A DNA stretch of 64,000 nucleotides, taken from contig NC_065538.1 in NCBI RefSeq assembly GCF_932294415.1, positions 45,360,843 to 45,424,842 on the forward strand, read 5' to 3'. Positions 47,067 to 57,938 of the stretch are shown piece after piece (the first letter of the stretch is position 1; each line of letters begins with the position of its first letter). Below the pieces are notes generated by a model. That model searched no databases. It was not told the origin of the DNA and worked only from the letters and a program-made list of their open reading frames with translations. Source of the stretch: Quercus robur. Taxonomy: Eukaryota > Streptophyta > Magnoliopsida > Fagales > Fagaceae. Position numbers and translations under genes: made by a program.

Positions 47067-47785
47067 TGTAGGGACACAATTTTAATGATCCGATCCTTGT
47101 TGATCAGGTTTTGGCCCAAGGAGTCCCACCCAATGAATTTCTTGTAGAGTATGGGTTAAAGAACTTGGTTTCAGTTAGCTTAGACGGTTTGTTGCATGGG
47201 CCATAGAAATACAGAAACAAGAATGAAGAAGATGAACGTGAAGAGGGAAATTTTATTCATGGGCATACATTCGTACAGTGAAATTTTGCTCCTGTGTTCC
47301 TTCTCTCCTTTTTTTTTTTCGTCCCCTTCTCTTGGGGGACTCTTACATATTATATAGGCCCTCTTTTATCATTTGGGCCTTACACTTGTTGATCATCCAA
47401 ACCCCTACTTGAGCACCTGTCCCATCAGACACCCTTATCAGTTCTTTGTGAGTTGCAGTGACCAAGGTAGCACTGTTCAGGGGTCTTCTCTTCATTAATG
47501 CGGCCAGGAGAGTAGCTGTGGTGCATTTAATGTGATGGTGGCAGCCTTTGCTGGGATATTTTGGGTTTCCTTTCTTTATAAGTGCTTGGAGGGAGGACTA
47601 CAGTAGCTGGGACGCACCTTTGGCCTGGATTTTGGAACGTCCGAGGAGGAACTACTCCTCGGATGTGTTCTCTTGGCTCCAGTGGGCCTGAGTAAGGATT
47701 CTGGGCCACAACGTCTCCTCGGACAGATGGGTCCTCGAACGGGTCTAGGGCCCAGCCAACCTATTATTCTGGGCCGGTCCCCACA
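47067..47785 (-). repeat. 5' LTR of the gypsy element
   Basis: 719 bp, partner of 36818-37537, followed by target duplication GTAGT. Confidence 0.95.
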
Positions 47786-48145
47786 GTAGTTTTTATTTTA
47801 TCTTGTTTTTTAAAAATTTATAAGTAAAATTATTAGATGTGAAGCTATAACTTAAACAAAAATAATATTTCAAATGCATACCTACCGAATTGATTAAAAA
47901 TGGCTAAGACAACCAAAATTGATTGGAATTTGAGTCAAAGTGGAACAAAGGGGGTTAAGTGTATTGGTTTAGTGACTAGAATGAAATATTTTGTTAAATT
48001 AAATGAAATATAAATAAATGATTACTATGTTTCTAGTAATATATTTTTTTTCTAATAAATATAATAGACTAGTTGAAAATATTTTTCTACAAAAGATTCA
48101 AGATAAATTTATGCTTGGTAACAATTTGCCCATGTAATAAAGCGT

Positions 48146-48184
48146 AAATTTTAGGTACAGTCTTTTAGGTGTAGTACATTAGGG

Positions 48185-48217
<33 letters not shown>

Positions 48218-48367
48218 TTGAATTCAAAACCTTGGGGCATTAACAAAAAAATAAAAATAAAAATAGTCTTGTCTTTTCCAATGACAATTAAATTCAATGC
48301 AGCCAAACATTTGAATTCAATTGGAGATCCTAATATAGTGCATCTAATGTATTGTACCTAAGTTTTA
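48146..48367. mobile_element. Small TIR element (MITE)
   Basis: About 220 bp. The left end TTAGGTACAGT...GTACATTAGG is the imperfect complement of the right end CCTAATATAGTGCATC...GTACCTAAG. The middle has a T-run beside an A-run and no ORF. Confidence 0.5.
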
Positions 48368-49253
48368 TCTTTTGATAAATTGGTTTAATGATATTCACTA
48401 TTTTATTACCCATTTGAAGTGGGCATTAAATGGTTTACCATTCAATAACTTTTAAATAGTTGACTTTACTCAATAACACTAACTCTTAAAAATAACCACT
48501 GTACGGCATACAACATCAAGCCCATTGGGCCTTGGGCCTTGCCCCAGACACACCCCTAAGACTTTCTTAAGCCCAAACCCAATGGTATGCCTGTTCCATT
48601 GATCGCAAGTTAGACAGGCTCATGCCGATCATGTATGGATTGGTCGGGGGCTGTACTTACTAGGGGCAGCCCGTGACCTCGGCAGCTCGATATTGCCTTG
48701 GGGAATATCACTACCGAGCAACCTTTTGGAGGCTAGAACCAATTTCAACGCCATTATCACTGTTTCCAGGGAAGCATATTCCTTGTCAAGAATAATTAGA
48801 TCGGGCCCCACCCATATGAGTGAGACCAGAAGGTAATCATAAGCACCCCACCAACCTCAAGCTATAAATAGGAAAAAGGAGTAGAAAGAAGGGGTTGGTC
48901 GTTTTGAGAAAAAGAGAGAGCAAGAGAAAGAGAGAGAACACTAGTAAAGGGAGAGTAACTTAAAGGGAGAAGAGAGCTCTACTAAGGAAAAGCAACACAT
49001 AATCTAGGCTTGGTTAGGAATTACCTATAGTAGGAAATCCATATCCCACATTATAAATTAATTGTCAGCCCAATTCCAAATCCAGTCCACTAAGGGAATT
49101 CGGGCACGTACAACCACAATACTACACAAATGACTAAAATGATTCAAATACCTTTGATATGCCTAATATGATCAAAATATCCTCAAAACCTCAAAAATTT
49201 CCAAAATACTCCTCAAAACATGCAAAATACATTGAAAAGTACAAAAAGATTGA
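48368..49253. other. CACTA interior with an LTR- or promoter-like fragment
   Basis: 48490-48960 is GC-richer than its surroundings and has CTATAAATAGG at 48864, followed by a GA-rich leader, reminiscent of an LTR promoter. No mate, PBS or coding region is found. The rest is AT-rich. Confidence 0.35.
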
Positions 49254-50353
49254 GAGCCTGTTTGGTTTGACATTTGAAAATATAGTGTTCAGTGTTTAAA
49301 CACTGAACACTAGTGTCCGAAATTCCAAACAATATGTTTGGTGATAGTGTTTAAAATAGGGCTGTTTGAAAATAGTTGCTCAAAAACCTCTGTTTGAAAC
49401 ATATTTTTTGAAACATGCTCGGGCCACATTTCAAACAATGAACAGACGTTTCTGATGGCACAACGGTAATAAAAATTAAATTCAGTTTTCACTGTACCCG
49501 GACCGACTGGATCAGCTTTTTTCTAATTTTTGTCTCCTCTCCTCTCTATCCGCTAAGGTTTCATTCCATCTTTTTCTCATTTCCCCTTCCCCTTCAGCTC
49601 TGTTTTACTCTCCCAAAGCACAAACCCGAACCCATAAAAATTATCAACTCACCTCCCTTGACAAACCCACCATACCTCCAGCAAGTTCCCATGGCAGACC
49701 CATCGTCGGCAACACTTCAGACAGAGTGACCACAAACCCATCTTCCTTTTCTTTGATTTAATTTATTCTTTAGTTTTTTTTTTTTTTCTCAACAACACAC
49801 AGAACACCGCAAACCAGCAATCACAACCCTCAAAAACACCAATTACAACCTACAAGATCTCAACAACACAAATTGGAACCCACAAATACACAACTCACAG
49901 ATAGTCACGGCAGAAATTTTGTTTTCAATTCTTCCTCTCCATCGCCAAAATGCTTCTTCCTGGATCGGTCTCACAGAAAATCGGTCACGCGAAGAGACAA
50001 ATCGGTCTCGCGGCAAATGAAGATTTAAAGAAAGAAAGAAAGAAACGGAAAAGAAATAAAGAAGAAGAAGAAGAAGAAGCAGAGGGAAGAACTACGCCTG
50101 AAGATTGGTGAACGGAGCTGTGTATATCTCAGGCTGAAGGTGCTGATCGGCGGAGAGCTCCGACGAACGTAAAGCCCAGCCGTGGATCTTCTTTGGCGTC
50201 GATGGAGATGAGGACGTGCGTTTAAACTATGATACCAAACACATTTTTTTGTTTTATTAACACTAAAAACACGTTGTTCAACAATACTTTTTAAACCACA
50301 ATTTTCACATCTTTTTAAACAACAATTTTTAAAAACTATGACCAAACAGGCCC
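49254..50353. mobile_element. TIR element, hAT- or PIF-like ends
   Basis: Left end GAGCCTGTTTGGTTTGAC; right end ...TGACCAAACAGGCCC. The complement of the right end, GGGCCTGTTTGGTCA, matches the left over about 12 bases, and AAACA(C)/GTGTTTAAA words are repeated inward from both ends. No transposase ORF; the interior carries GAAGAA-type low-complexity sequence. I could not settle the target duplication. Confidence 0.55.
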
Positions 50354-52001
50354 TGAAATGTTGGTAAAACAATTAATATGACAAAGATACACATAAAATT
50401 CCAAAAAGTCTCATTGGAACTAAACACCACCACCACCACCATGCATCCTCACCAGCACGCATCCTCATTGCCACAAATATAAAATTGGATTAGTCAATTT
50501 TTTGTTTCTTTTCTTTGCATTTTCTTAGCAACCAAACACCAAAACCCAGCAAACACCAAAACACCAAAACATCTCAAATCCAAAAGACCAAAACCCATTG
50601 AGACCAAAATCAAGCAATCAACAAACCCACCCCACAACTCACCATCGGACCCAACTGACCACCACTTTCACAACCACCAACCACCACCACCACCACCATG
50701 GAAGGATAAGGCAAAAAGAGAGAGATCCATCGAGAGAGAGACCCACTAAAAGAGAGACATTTATTTGAGCAAAAGAAAGAGTGAAGCACTAATCTTTGAG
50801 AGAGAGCCATCGATCTGAGCGAGAGAGAGAGAACCACCAGTTTGAGAGAAAGAGAAACCGATCTGAGAAAGGAGAAGTTTAAGACATTTGAGTTTGATTT
50901 TTTGTTTCTTTTCTTGCATTTTCTTAGCAACCAAGCACTAAAACCCATTGAGAACAAAACCCAGTATCTATCAACTCATGAAAACAAATTTAAAGTGTTG
51001 TGTTGGGTTAGATTATGTTGGCTCAAATTTATTAATTCGATGGGTTTAATACCTACTCATTATCACAGGAGAAGTATTTTGTCTACAATATTTTCACAAT
51101 AAAACTTAAGTAGTAAATTGTTATTGGTTCTAATTTGAATCTATTAAGAAAAATTTGAAATTACTTTTTCACCTGCAATAAACAAAATTTTCCCTCCCAC
51201 TCTTTCCCTCTCACAAAATTTCCCCAAATTTTTTTTCCCTCTCAGTCTTTCAGTTAGGGATTTCATGAGCTCTCTCCTTCTAATTCTCACTCTCTCTCAC
51301 GGTAATCTCTCTTTCTCCCCTCACTCCTCTTCTCTCTTTTTCCCCTCCATCGGACCCATCTGCCACCGCCACACATTGCACAGCCGCCCTCAGCCACCGA
51401 TACTAGCCACTGCCGCCGTCGTCGTCGACCTCCAATCTCGCCGTTAGGTGCGACTTGGTTTCAGTATTTGGTCTTTTGGCCTTCAATCCAGCCACTTTCC
51501 CTTATCCTTTCAGCCAATTATATATCACACTCAAGCATTTTACTCCTTCGATGGCATTCTGCTTGGAGCGTTTTATCTCCTTCTCATAGCTACTTTCCCT
51601 GACTCAATCGGAGCATGTTTTGGTCACATTGATTTCACCTTCTAATTCAAGGTTTGATTATTTTCTATTCTATAAAGTTTAATTTGTTTCTCTCTCTGCC
51701 AATCACCCCCTTTTCTCAAAAAAATTTGTTGTTGCTGGGGTGGACTTAACTAACAAACTTTTTATTACATGCACGGAAATTGTTTGATAGAATACTTGAA
51801 TGTTTTCTTCTTTTTGTAGAATCTAACTTTGTAAAATTTCCATTTTGCAGGTCTATTACGTGGACATGTTTATTTATTTTTTTGTTTTTTGTTTTTTTGA
51901 TAAGTATGGACATGTTTATTTCTTCCTATAGTATATACAAGATTTGGTAATCAACGTTATTTTTCTTGGATTTCTAATTAGCCATGACTAAATTTTTCCA
52001 G
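50354..52001. other. CACTA interior, no gene recognised
   Basis: Contains a CCA microsatellite, GA-rich tracts and a 50-bp imperfect direct repeat (CATTTTCTTAGCAACCAA at about 50519 and 50919). An ORF at 51265-51447 (MSSLLLILTLSHGNLS) is Ser/Leu-rich and could be a leader from the captured exonuclease locus, but nothing supports coding. Confidence 0.4.
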
Positions 52002-52715
52002 GTCGCGCTAGATAAATTGGTAAACCATCAAACACTATCACTGACTACAACACCAGGTACACTTTCGTTTGAGCTTTTGGTAGACATTTATTTGGATATT
52101 TTTGAGCTGATTTTTAAGAAATGAACTCAACAGAAATATTTGGGTTTTGGATATCTTGCTTTTTTATCATTAAAGCAAGCTGTAACGCTAAGAAACTTTG
52201 TTGGAGTTTTAGCAACTTCCCATGGTACATATTAATGTTCCCAGTATGTATCATCAATACAGTCTTTTTATTTATTTATTTATTTTAATTTTTTTTTAAG
52301 TATGACTGTTTTCTTATTTTATATATCATATACTATATAATAAAAGTTGAGTCTTACACATTGTGACTGTGCCAATTGGATGTCCTCTCTCTCTGTATGT
52401 ATGTTATCAGTTTTCATGTCTAGAGTGTTCATCATCATGAACACGATGTTCATTTTATTCAATAAAATTTTTATTTCCTATATATATATATATATATAAA
52501 CATCTATGTTATCAGTGTGTCAAAAGTGATTTGACTTGACTATTTTCCTTTGATAATAATTCATTGTGGATATTCAGGTTTAGTGGAATCACATGAGTTG
52601 CTAAATGGGGTGACTACAAGCCTTAAGGATATTCAGGTTTGTTACTTGGGTGTATGCTTACTTGATTAACATGATTGTATGCTGTTGCTTCACTGATTGA
52701 TTGCATGTTAAGACT

Positions 52716-52746
<31 letters not shown>

Positions 52747-53029
52747 TTACAGTTGCTTCCATGTTCAGGAAGATTTTCTAAAGCTGGTTTACAAAGAGAC
52801 CATCCTTGTTGGGCATTCCTTGGAGAATGACTTGTTAGCATTAAAGATCTCTCATGGTTTGGTGATAGATACTGCAGTATTGTACAAGCACCCCCGTGGT
52901 GCATCTTACAAAACTGCTCTAAGAGTTCTTGCCAAGAAATTTCTTTCTCAGGAGATACAGCAGTCAAGCGATGGTCATGACAGTATTGAAGATGCAAAAG
53001 CTACTATGGAACTAGCACTTTTTATTTAA
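52002..53029 (+). pseudogene. Captured fragment of an SDN/REX-type 3'-5' exonuclease gene
   Basis: Three exon-like segments keep splice sites: 52002-52056 (DKLV then, after a frame slip, PSNTITDYNTR), 52578-52636 (FSGIT, then a frame slip, HELLNGVTTSLKDIQ) and 52769-53029. The last is fully open: EDFLKLVYKETILVGHSLEN, DLLALKISHGLVIDTAVLYK, HPRGASYKTALRVLAKKFLS and GHDSIEDAKATMELAL. This is the second half of a DEDD-type exonuclease domain: H-S-x-x-x-D and H-D-S-x-E-D are the conserved catalytic blocks. It matches plant small-RNA-degrading nuclease / RNA exonuclease relatives as I know them. The first catalytic part (CE-MC box) and the C-terminus are missing. It lies inside the CACTA element, so capture is the simplest origin. 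Confidence 0.85.
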
Positions 53030-54011
53030 ATGCCAATAGCCAAGTAATTGACAACATATTTGGACCAATATTTCCTTATACCCGCATTCAGATGGTTTTT
53101 GATATGTTTGGAATCCATACATTATCTAGAGGAAGTCAGCCTTGTATTCTTCTCTTGCTTTAAAAACACACACACAAACACACAACTATCATGTTTAATT
53201 TGGTGCCACTGCTACCAGCTTAGAAGAATGATTATCAACTTAACCTTATTGTGAGCTCTATTTTAGTGTTTCTCTGCCTATGAATTTCAGCGTCTCTTTT
53301 TTATTTTTAAATCTTATTTTGATTTGTCAGATTATGGAAAATCCATGACATGGACAATGATTGAGTATTTTAGGTGATGAATCTAGTGATAGGTTCTGCT
53401 AGTGTGGTTGAATTGGATCTAGGTCGCAGCTTTTGCCAATCACCTCTCTCTCTCTCTCTCTCTCTCTGTGTGACCTCTGAATTTTGGTATGGAAAGTGTC
53501 TGGGTGAATTTCACTTATTTCCTCACCACCAAAGTTCATTTACTGTTTTAGTGGCGAGCAAATTGAGAGATGAAGTTCCCCCCCTCTTCTTTTTTTCTTT
53601 TTTTAATAGACTTTATCTTCATTTAAATTTAAGGAGGTTGGAAGGAGATCATGGAGTCATACTAAAACAGTGACCCCTGTTCCAACTTTGCCTTTTACAG
53701 ACACCCAACAATTTAGCTCCAGGTTAGATGTATAGCGTTAGATGAAAGCTATTTTATTCTTGGTCTCAAGTTTTTAAATAGTTCTTTGAATTGTCTATAT
53801 AATTTTTTTTTGTAAAAATGCTCTCTAATTTTATAAAGAACATTCTGGTTTGCTTGATCAGAGTTGGGATATATGTAGTCTGATTTAAATCTAACAAGCA
53901 TAGGTTAGAGGTTTGTGATGATGCCTTCTTAGTTCTTAGTGTCCATCTATTATTTTCTTTGGAAAGTAGAGTAGACACCTAAGCTATAGGGATTAGTCTT
54001 TTGCGACAAGG
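53030..54011. other. CACTA interior between captured fragments
   Basis: Some of this may be introns or UTR of the donor genes. A CT microsatellite lies at 53444-53468. A degenerate GATTTAAATCTAAC near 53883 could be a decayed kinase exon (the HRDLKSSN block) but is too damaged to call. Confidence 0.35.
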
Positions 54012-54299
54012 ACCAATTATACTTTTGGATTCCAACTTCAATGCTAAGGTAAAATTTATTTTAAAAAACATTGTAGTCTATGATTTCCTTTATAAAATTC
54101 TTGAATTTGTCTTATATATATTGCTACTGAACATTTTAATTATCTTCCATTTAACTCACTGAAGTTCTCTCTCTTTCTCACATTGTTTGGAATCAGCTTT
54201 CAGATTTTGGTCTTGCAGTGTCCAGTGGGGCCCAAAACAGGAACAACATTAAGCTTTCAGGAACTTTGGGTTATGTAGCCCCAGACTATCTTTTAGATG
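54012..54299 (+). pseudogene. Captured fragment of a receptor-like kinase gene
   Basis: Exon end 54014-54048 reads IILLDSNFNAK, then a GT-AG intron (54049-54196), then exon 54197-54299 reading [20 protein letters not shown] and [15 protein letters not shown], with a donor GT after it. DFG and the APE-like APD block are the kinase activation segment; the second Asp replaces the usual Glu of APE. It matches, from memory, the At1g80640-like class of plant receptor-like kinases. Upstream N-lobe and downstream C-lobe exons are absent. It lies inside the CACTA element about 1 kb from the exonuclease fragment, on the same strand. Confidence 0.85.
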
Positions 54300-56399
54300 G
54301 TATGCCAATTAAATATATAATTTTTTTTTTGCTAACTATATAATATAATAAAATCGTTTTGATCCTAACAATTACAATAATGTTATGAGACTGTGATGAG
54401 TGTAATATACATTTTAAAATCAGTGTCTTTTGATTAAGCTATCTTAAGCACATGCACATGTACTGCCACTTTAGGGCTGATCAATCATGTTGTGAATTTC
54501 TCCTAGACAAACACTTGTGCCTAAAGTTGGCGCTTGGTAAGGATATCAATGTTCAGTTTTTATTTCATGTGGTAGTTTGCATTAATAGGTTTCATAACTA
54601 CAAATTTTGATTGAAGTTCAATTGATATTGAGGGTGGGGCACACTATGCAAGTGGAATTTATTCCCTGGGAAAATCAGTGCTGTGTAGTTGGATGTGCAA
54701 AGAGCAATTGTAAGCCAAAGATTTTTAGGTATTAATATAGATGATGTGACAGTGGACTTGTAAGTTTAATTTGGTTGGAAAATTGTTTAATATGGTTCCC
54801 CGCAAACAAGAGTATGTTTTCAACTTTTGAAAACAAAATTCAAAGAAATAGTAACATGGGAAAAACAAAGGTTGGCAGAGAGAAAAATTTAGATACTGGG
54901 TCTTTGTCACAAACCACTGGTTATATTTTAATTGGTTCATTCTTGTAGGTTGAAGTTAGCATAACAAAATCAACTTCAATAAAAGTGAAAACGTTACCCT
55001 AAATTTCAACAAAGTTGGTACCATCCTCATTTCTTTGTCCAGTTTTGCAGATGGGTGTGTTTTGTTTTTTGTATTGTGTCTTTGTTGGTCCTAATTGTTT
55101 TGCATAAGAGTTGGATTTAAGAATATGTTGTCTGCACTATAGATTATCAAAAATAAAATAAAATCATCCAATAATATATTCTCCATTTGGTTCATCCACA
55201 AGCAGCCTGCCTAATTTACTTACTATTACACACTTGAGTAGCTATCTATCTCCTTTTGCTTCAGGTACTCTCTCTTTGGTTATTATTATTTTTTTTGGTG
55301 CTTCTTTTTCTAATGGGTTCTAAGAAAAAAAATGAAAAGAGTATTGTGGATTTTGAGTGATCTGTCTCTTGCTACCTTTTTTTCATGTTTGTGTGCTAGT
55401 TTGGATTTGGTTAATCCACAGGCAACCTGCCTAATTTACTTACTACTACACACTTCCAGAGCAACTATCTATCTCCTCTTGCTTCAGGTACTCTCTCTCT
55501 CTCTCTATTTGTGGTGAGTTTTTGAATTGGGCCAAGCAAGTGGCTTGCATGAAGTTATAAGGTGGTTTTAGTTGATATTAGGAGCGTTGATTGTTTTAGG
55601 CAATTTTGGATGATTCTTGTTGAGTTGTTTTTATTTAATTAGTTCATTTTAGGGCCTTCTCTATCTTTTTCACACAAGTGGAACACTAAAATGAAATGAG
55701 ATATTTAAAAAGATATCCATTACTAAAGAATATTGTTAGTAATGATGTTATAGTTACCAAATGTATTGAGATATCCATTACATGCTAATGGTGTTGCAGT
55801 GAAGAAATAGCTGATAAATTAAATGAAGAAGCCAACTAAATACATAGAACCATATCAAGTCCCAAACAAAATCATGGAAAAGTCTTAACAGGCTTGATGA
55901 GCTAATATTTATATGCACTTATTGAGTAATCTTGGTTTGTATGCACTTATTGAATGAGCAAGATGAAAAGTCCTAAATCTAAGATTTTTTTGTCATTCTA
56001 TTCGATCCATTTATATGCACTTATTGAGTAATCTTGGTTGTATGTAGGACGTTCATTTGGTCCAACAATCTCCAGCTCTTCAAAAATCATCAACTGCATC
56101 CCATCAACCAAGCTGCTTATAAGTTTTATGTTGGTGTTTGATGACTTTTCGTGTACTTGAACAATTGCATTTTTTGGAAGTGTTAAAGGATATTTTTAAA
56201 CACTTTGGAACGTTGATTGTGGTATTAGCTTGGAACTTTGACGATGGTTATAGACAATGTTATGTATTTGATAATATATTTTTATGTTAATATAATGCTA
56301 GTTTGTAGACATTTGTGGTGTTGTTAATTAGTTACATTTGTGGTATTATTTTAGTAGAACTAAAATTATTACAGGTTGTTTGTAATAGGATGGCGGTTT
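54300..56399. other. CACTA interior, no gene recognised
   Basis: Contains an imperfect direct repeat of about 80 bp at 55190-55275 and 55410-55500 (CTGCCTAATTTACTTACTA and CTTGCTTCAGGTACTCTCTC words) and three copies of a TATGCACTTATTGA word at 55910-56030. No ORF with a motif. Confidence 0.4.
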
Positions 56400-57001
56400 T
56401 AAAACTCAGGAGGAAAAAAAAAAAATAGCCTATAGCTGCGAGCAAAAAGCGCCGCTAAATGTCTAAAATTATGATATAATTGAAGACCTATAGCGGCGTT
56501 TATAGCCCACTACTAAAGCTTCACACATATAGCGGTAGACGTAATCGCCACTAAAGGTGCATAGAGTTTGTTGTTTAATAAGCCCTATAGCGGCGCTTAT
56601 TGCCCGTCGCTAAAGCCCTCACAAATAAATTTTAGCGACGACACTATTTGTCTCTAAAAGGTATGCCGTCAATTTGGAATTTGCAAATAATTAATTGTGA
56701 GGGTATGAAGGTCCTCACAACTAATTGGTAATGACGACTACTTTCCCTCGCTAAAAATAAGTCGTCGACTTTTCTCGTTGTTTGGTAATATATTTGTGAG
56801 GGCAAATTTGTTTAATAACGATGGTGGATTGCCCTCGTAAATTATCTATTTGCGAAGGTATGGTCGCAAAATCTCTTTTAACAACAAGAGAAAATACGTT
56901 GGCCTTCGAGGGCCATATGCCCTCGCTAATAACCTTTTGTGACAATATTTGAATTTTTGCGAGGGCATATGGCCCTTGCTAGTAGACTCTTTTTTGTAGT
57001 G
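56400..57001. repeat. CACTA right subterminal repeats
   Basis: Words such as TATAGCGGCG, GCCCTCGC(T/A)A and GCGAGGGCATATGGCCCT repeat in both orientations up to the TTTTTTGTAGTG terminus. They resemble the left end and the foldback element at 4172-4562. Confidence 0.8.
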
Positions 57002-57455
57002 GTATAACAATATCTAACTCTCAAGGTGTTTGGCTAGGGTTTTCTCTTAGAAGCACTCAACATTTGTGGGTAATGTGGGTATAAATAGTGTAGGCACAGA
57101 AAGTGTGTATCAGAATTGACAGTCTGGCAAAACAGAATGTCTCGTGGGTGTCTCACGGGAAGGCCACCCGCGAGATACTCGCGAGACACAACTGTCTCCA
57201 TCCTGTCCTGACTCTTCGCATTCCAGCATGTGCAAGTCACATGAGTCACTTCACGGGATGCTTAGTCGGGAGATACCAGCGAAAACTCTTCAGTCTTCAA
57301 TTGCTTGAGTCTTCTCACTCTTTCTCTCTATCACACAACCCTTACAGTCAAATCCTATAATAAATACAGGATACAAAAGATTGAATAGAATTACAATCAA
57401 ATTTGGCACGGAATTAAAGCTAACAAAACATATAATTGTAAATCACAACTTTACA

Positions 57456-57938
57456 AATCCCAATGGTTTCATGAATCCCAGATTCAAATGCAAGTTTTAG
57501 TTTAGTTCCCACACCATTTGTACCAGCAGCAAGGTATGAATTGCCTGTCCATGTACACAAGATTAGCAAACTTTAAAAACTCAAAACAACCAGGCCCAAC
57601 ATGGAACAACAAGATTTTCTTATAAAAGAACACAAAATGAAGACAAAAATCAGCAACTATCCTCAAGTTTTCTTGGCTTGGATGTAGCAGGAATAAGAAT
57701 GAGAGTTTACCTGGCTAAAATTGCCAAATGAATTACCTATTTGACTTGTAAGTTATCTATCTAAAAGACAGAAAAAAAATATGTTCATTTGATAATTTAT
57801 CAAACCCAAAAACTAAAAAACACAAATGTAAGTGGATAAAATTACAAAGGACATGGGGTCAAAACAAGATTGCCCATCAGTACACATCAGTACTCAATAA
57901 TTAACTTAAGAAACCAAACACAAGTCATAAAACTGAGC
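57456..57938 (-). other. PUR5 exon and upstream intron remnant
   Basis: 57546-57456 is the first recognisable PUR5 exon (acceptor GACAG before GCAATTCATAC). 57547-57938 looks like intron. The expected preceding exon (a GFGGLFPL-type stretch) is not found before the copia LTR begins. Confidence 0.6.

Larger units (their letters stand above)
36818..47785 (-). mobile_element. Complete Ty3/gypsy retrotransposon, Tat-like, with antisense gene
   Basis: 10,968 bp with LTRs of 720 (36818-37537) and 719 bp (47067-47785) and perfect GTAGT duplications (36813-36817, 47786-47790). Minus-strand order is 5' LTR, PBS, gag, protease, reverse transcriptase, RNase H, an extra archaeal-type RNase H, integrase, ten 80-bp tandem repeats, a multi-exon gene on the opposite strand, polypurine tract and 3' LTR. 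The second RNase H and antisense extra ORF are known from the Tat lineage of plant gypsy elements. Stops and frameshifts in gag and pol mean this copy is inactive. I count roughly two dozen LTR differences by eye, so it is not very recent. Confidence 0.95.
35935..57001. mobile_element. 21-kb non-autonomous CACTA (En/Spm-type) transposon
   Basis: Termini are CACTACAAGAAAAATG on the left and, on the complement of the right end, CACTACAAAAAAGAG. The 3-bp duplication GTA flanks both sides (35932-35934, 57002-57004), the hallmark size for CACTA elements. Both ends carry subterminal repeats built on GTGAGGG, CGAGGGC and GCAAATAATCATTAAAAT words. Inside are a full gypsy element, a MITE, a TIR element, an exonuclease gene fragment and a kinase gene fragment. 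I find no TNP2/TNPA-type transposase, so it would depend on another element. About 10 kb remains without the gypsy insertion. Confidence 0.87.
35319..57455 (+). repeat. LTR (probably solo) inserted in a PUR5 exon and split by a CACTA element
   Basis: Starts TGAAAGCTCG at 35319 and ends ACAACTTTACA at 57455. The flanks are AATAC and AATCC, a 5-bp duplication with one mismatch; removing it restores the purM exon text HETIGI-DL. Without the CACTA insert it is about 1.07 kb. A plus-strand TATA-like GTATAAATAG is at 57080. Its start and the GTTTAGACCCCCAAATTA block recur at 63747 to the window end. No internal retroelement region is present, hence solo LTR. Confidence 0.78.
21898..57546 (-). pseudogene. 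AIR synthetase (purM/PUR5-like) pseudogene split by nested transposons
   Basis: The family closes the imidazole ring of formylglycinamidine ribotide in purine synthesis; plant forms are plastid-targeted. Minus-strand exons in order are: 57546-57456 plus 35318-35308 (GNSYLAAGTNGVGTKLKL, ESGIHETIGIDL), 34291-34189 (VAISVNEIITFGAKPLF), 34087-34028 (VVKGIVDGCQQSDCALLGGE), 22914-22754 ([29 protein letters not shown]), about 22589-22487, 22392-22235 (KGGIKGIAHITGGGFTENIP) and 22069-21898 (ending GEGVSYH then TAA). Most joints keep GT-AG. Lesions: one extra T in a T9 run (34237), a 4-base loss after YADG, frame slips in the next exon and at the end of the sixth, TGA replacing Arg in NIP-R-VFPKG, and an out-of-frame insertion near the C-terminus. 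The acceptor before the fifth exon lacks a clear AG. N-terminal exons upstream of 57546 are not found. The host identity is secure; inactivity is inferred from lesions. Confidence 0.92.

Noticed and set aside
49680..50372. ORFs of 115 codons on the minus strand at 50025 and 50610
   Set aside because: Poly-Phe/Ser/Val stretches from GA/CCA low-complexity DNA, no motif, inside or beside a TIR element.
35935..57001. Autonomous CACTA with transposase
   Set aside because: No TNP2- or TNPA-like text was found in any frame between the ends; the only transposon proteins are those of the gypsy insertion.
21898..57546. PUR5-like gene as functional with very long introns
   Set aside because: Several independent frameshifts, a TGA in place of Arg, an LTR inside an exon and missing N-terminal exons cannot be spliced around.
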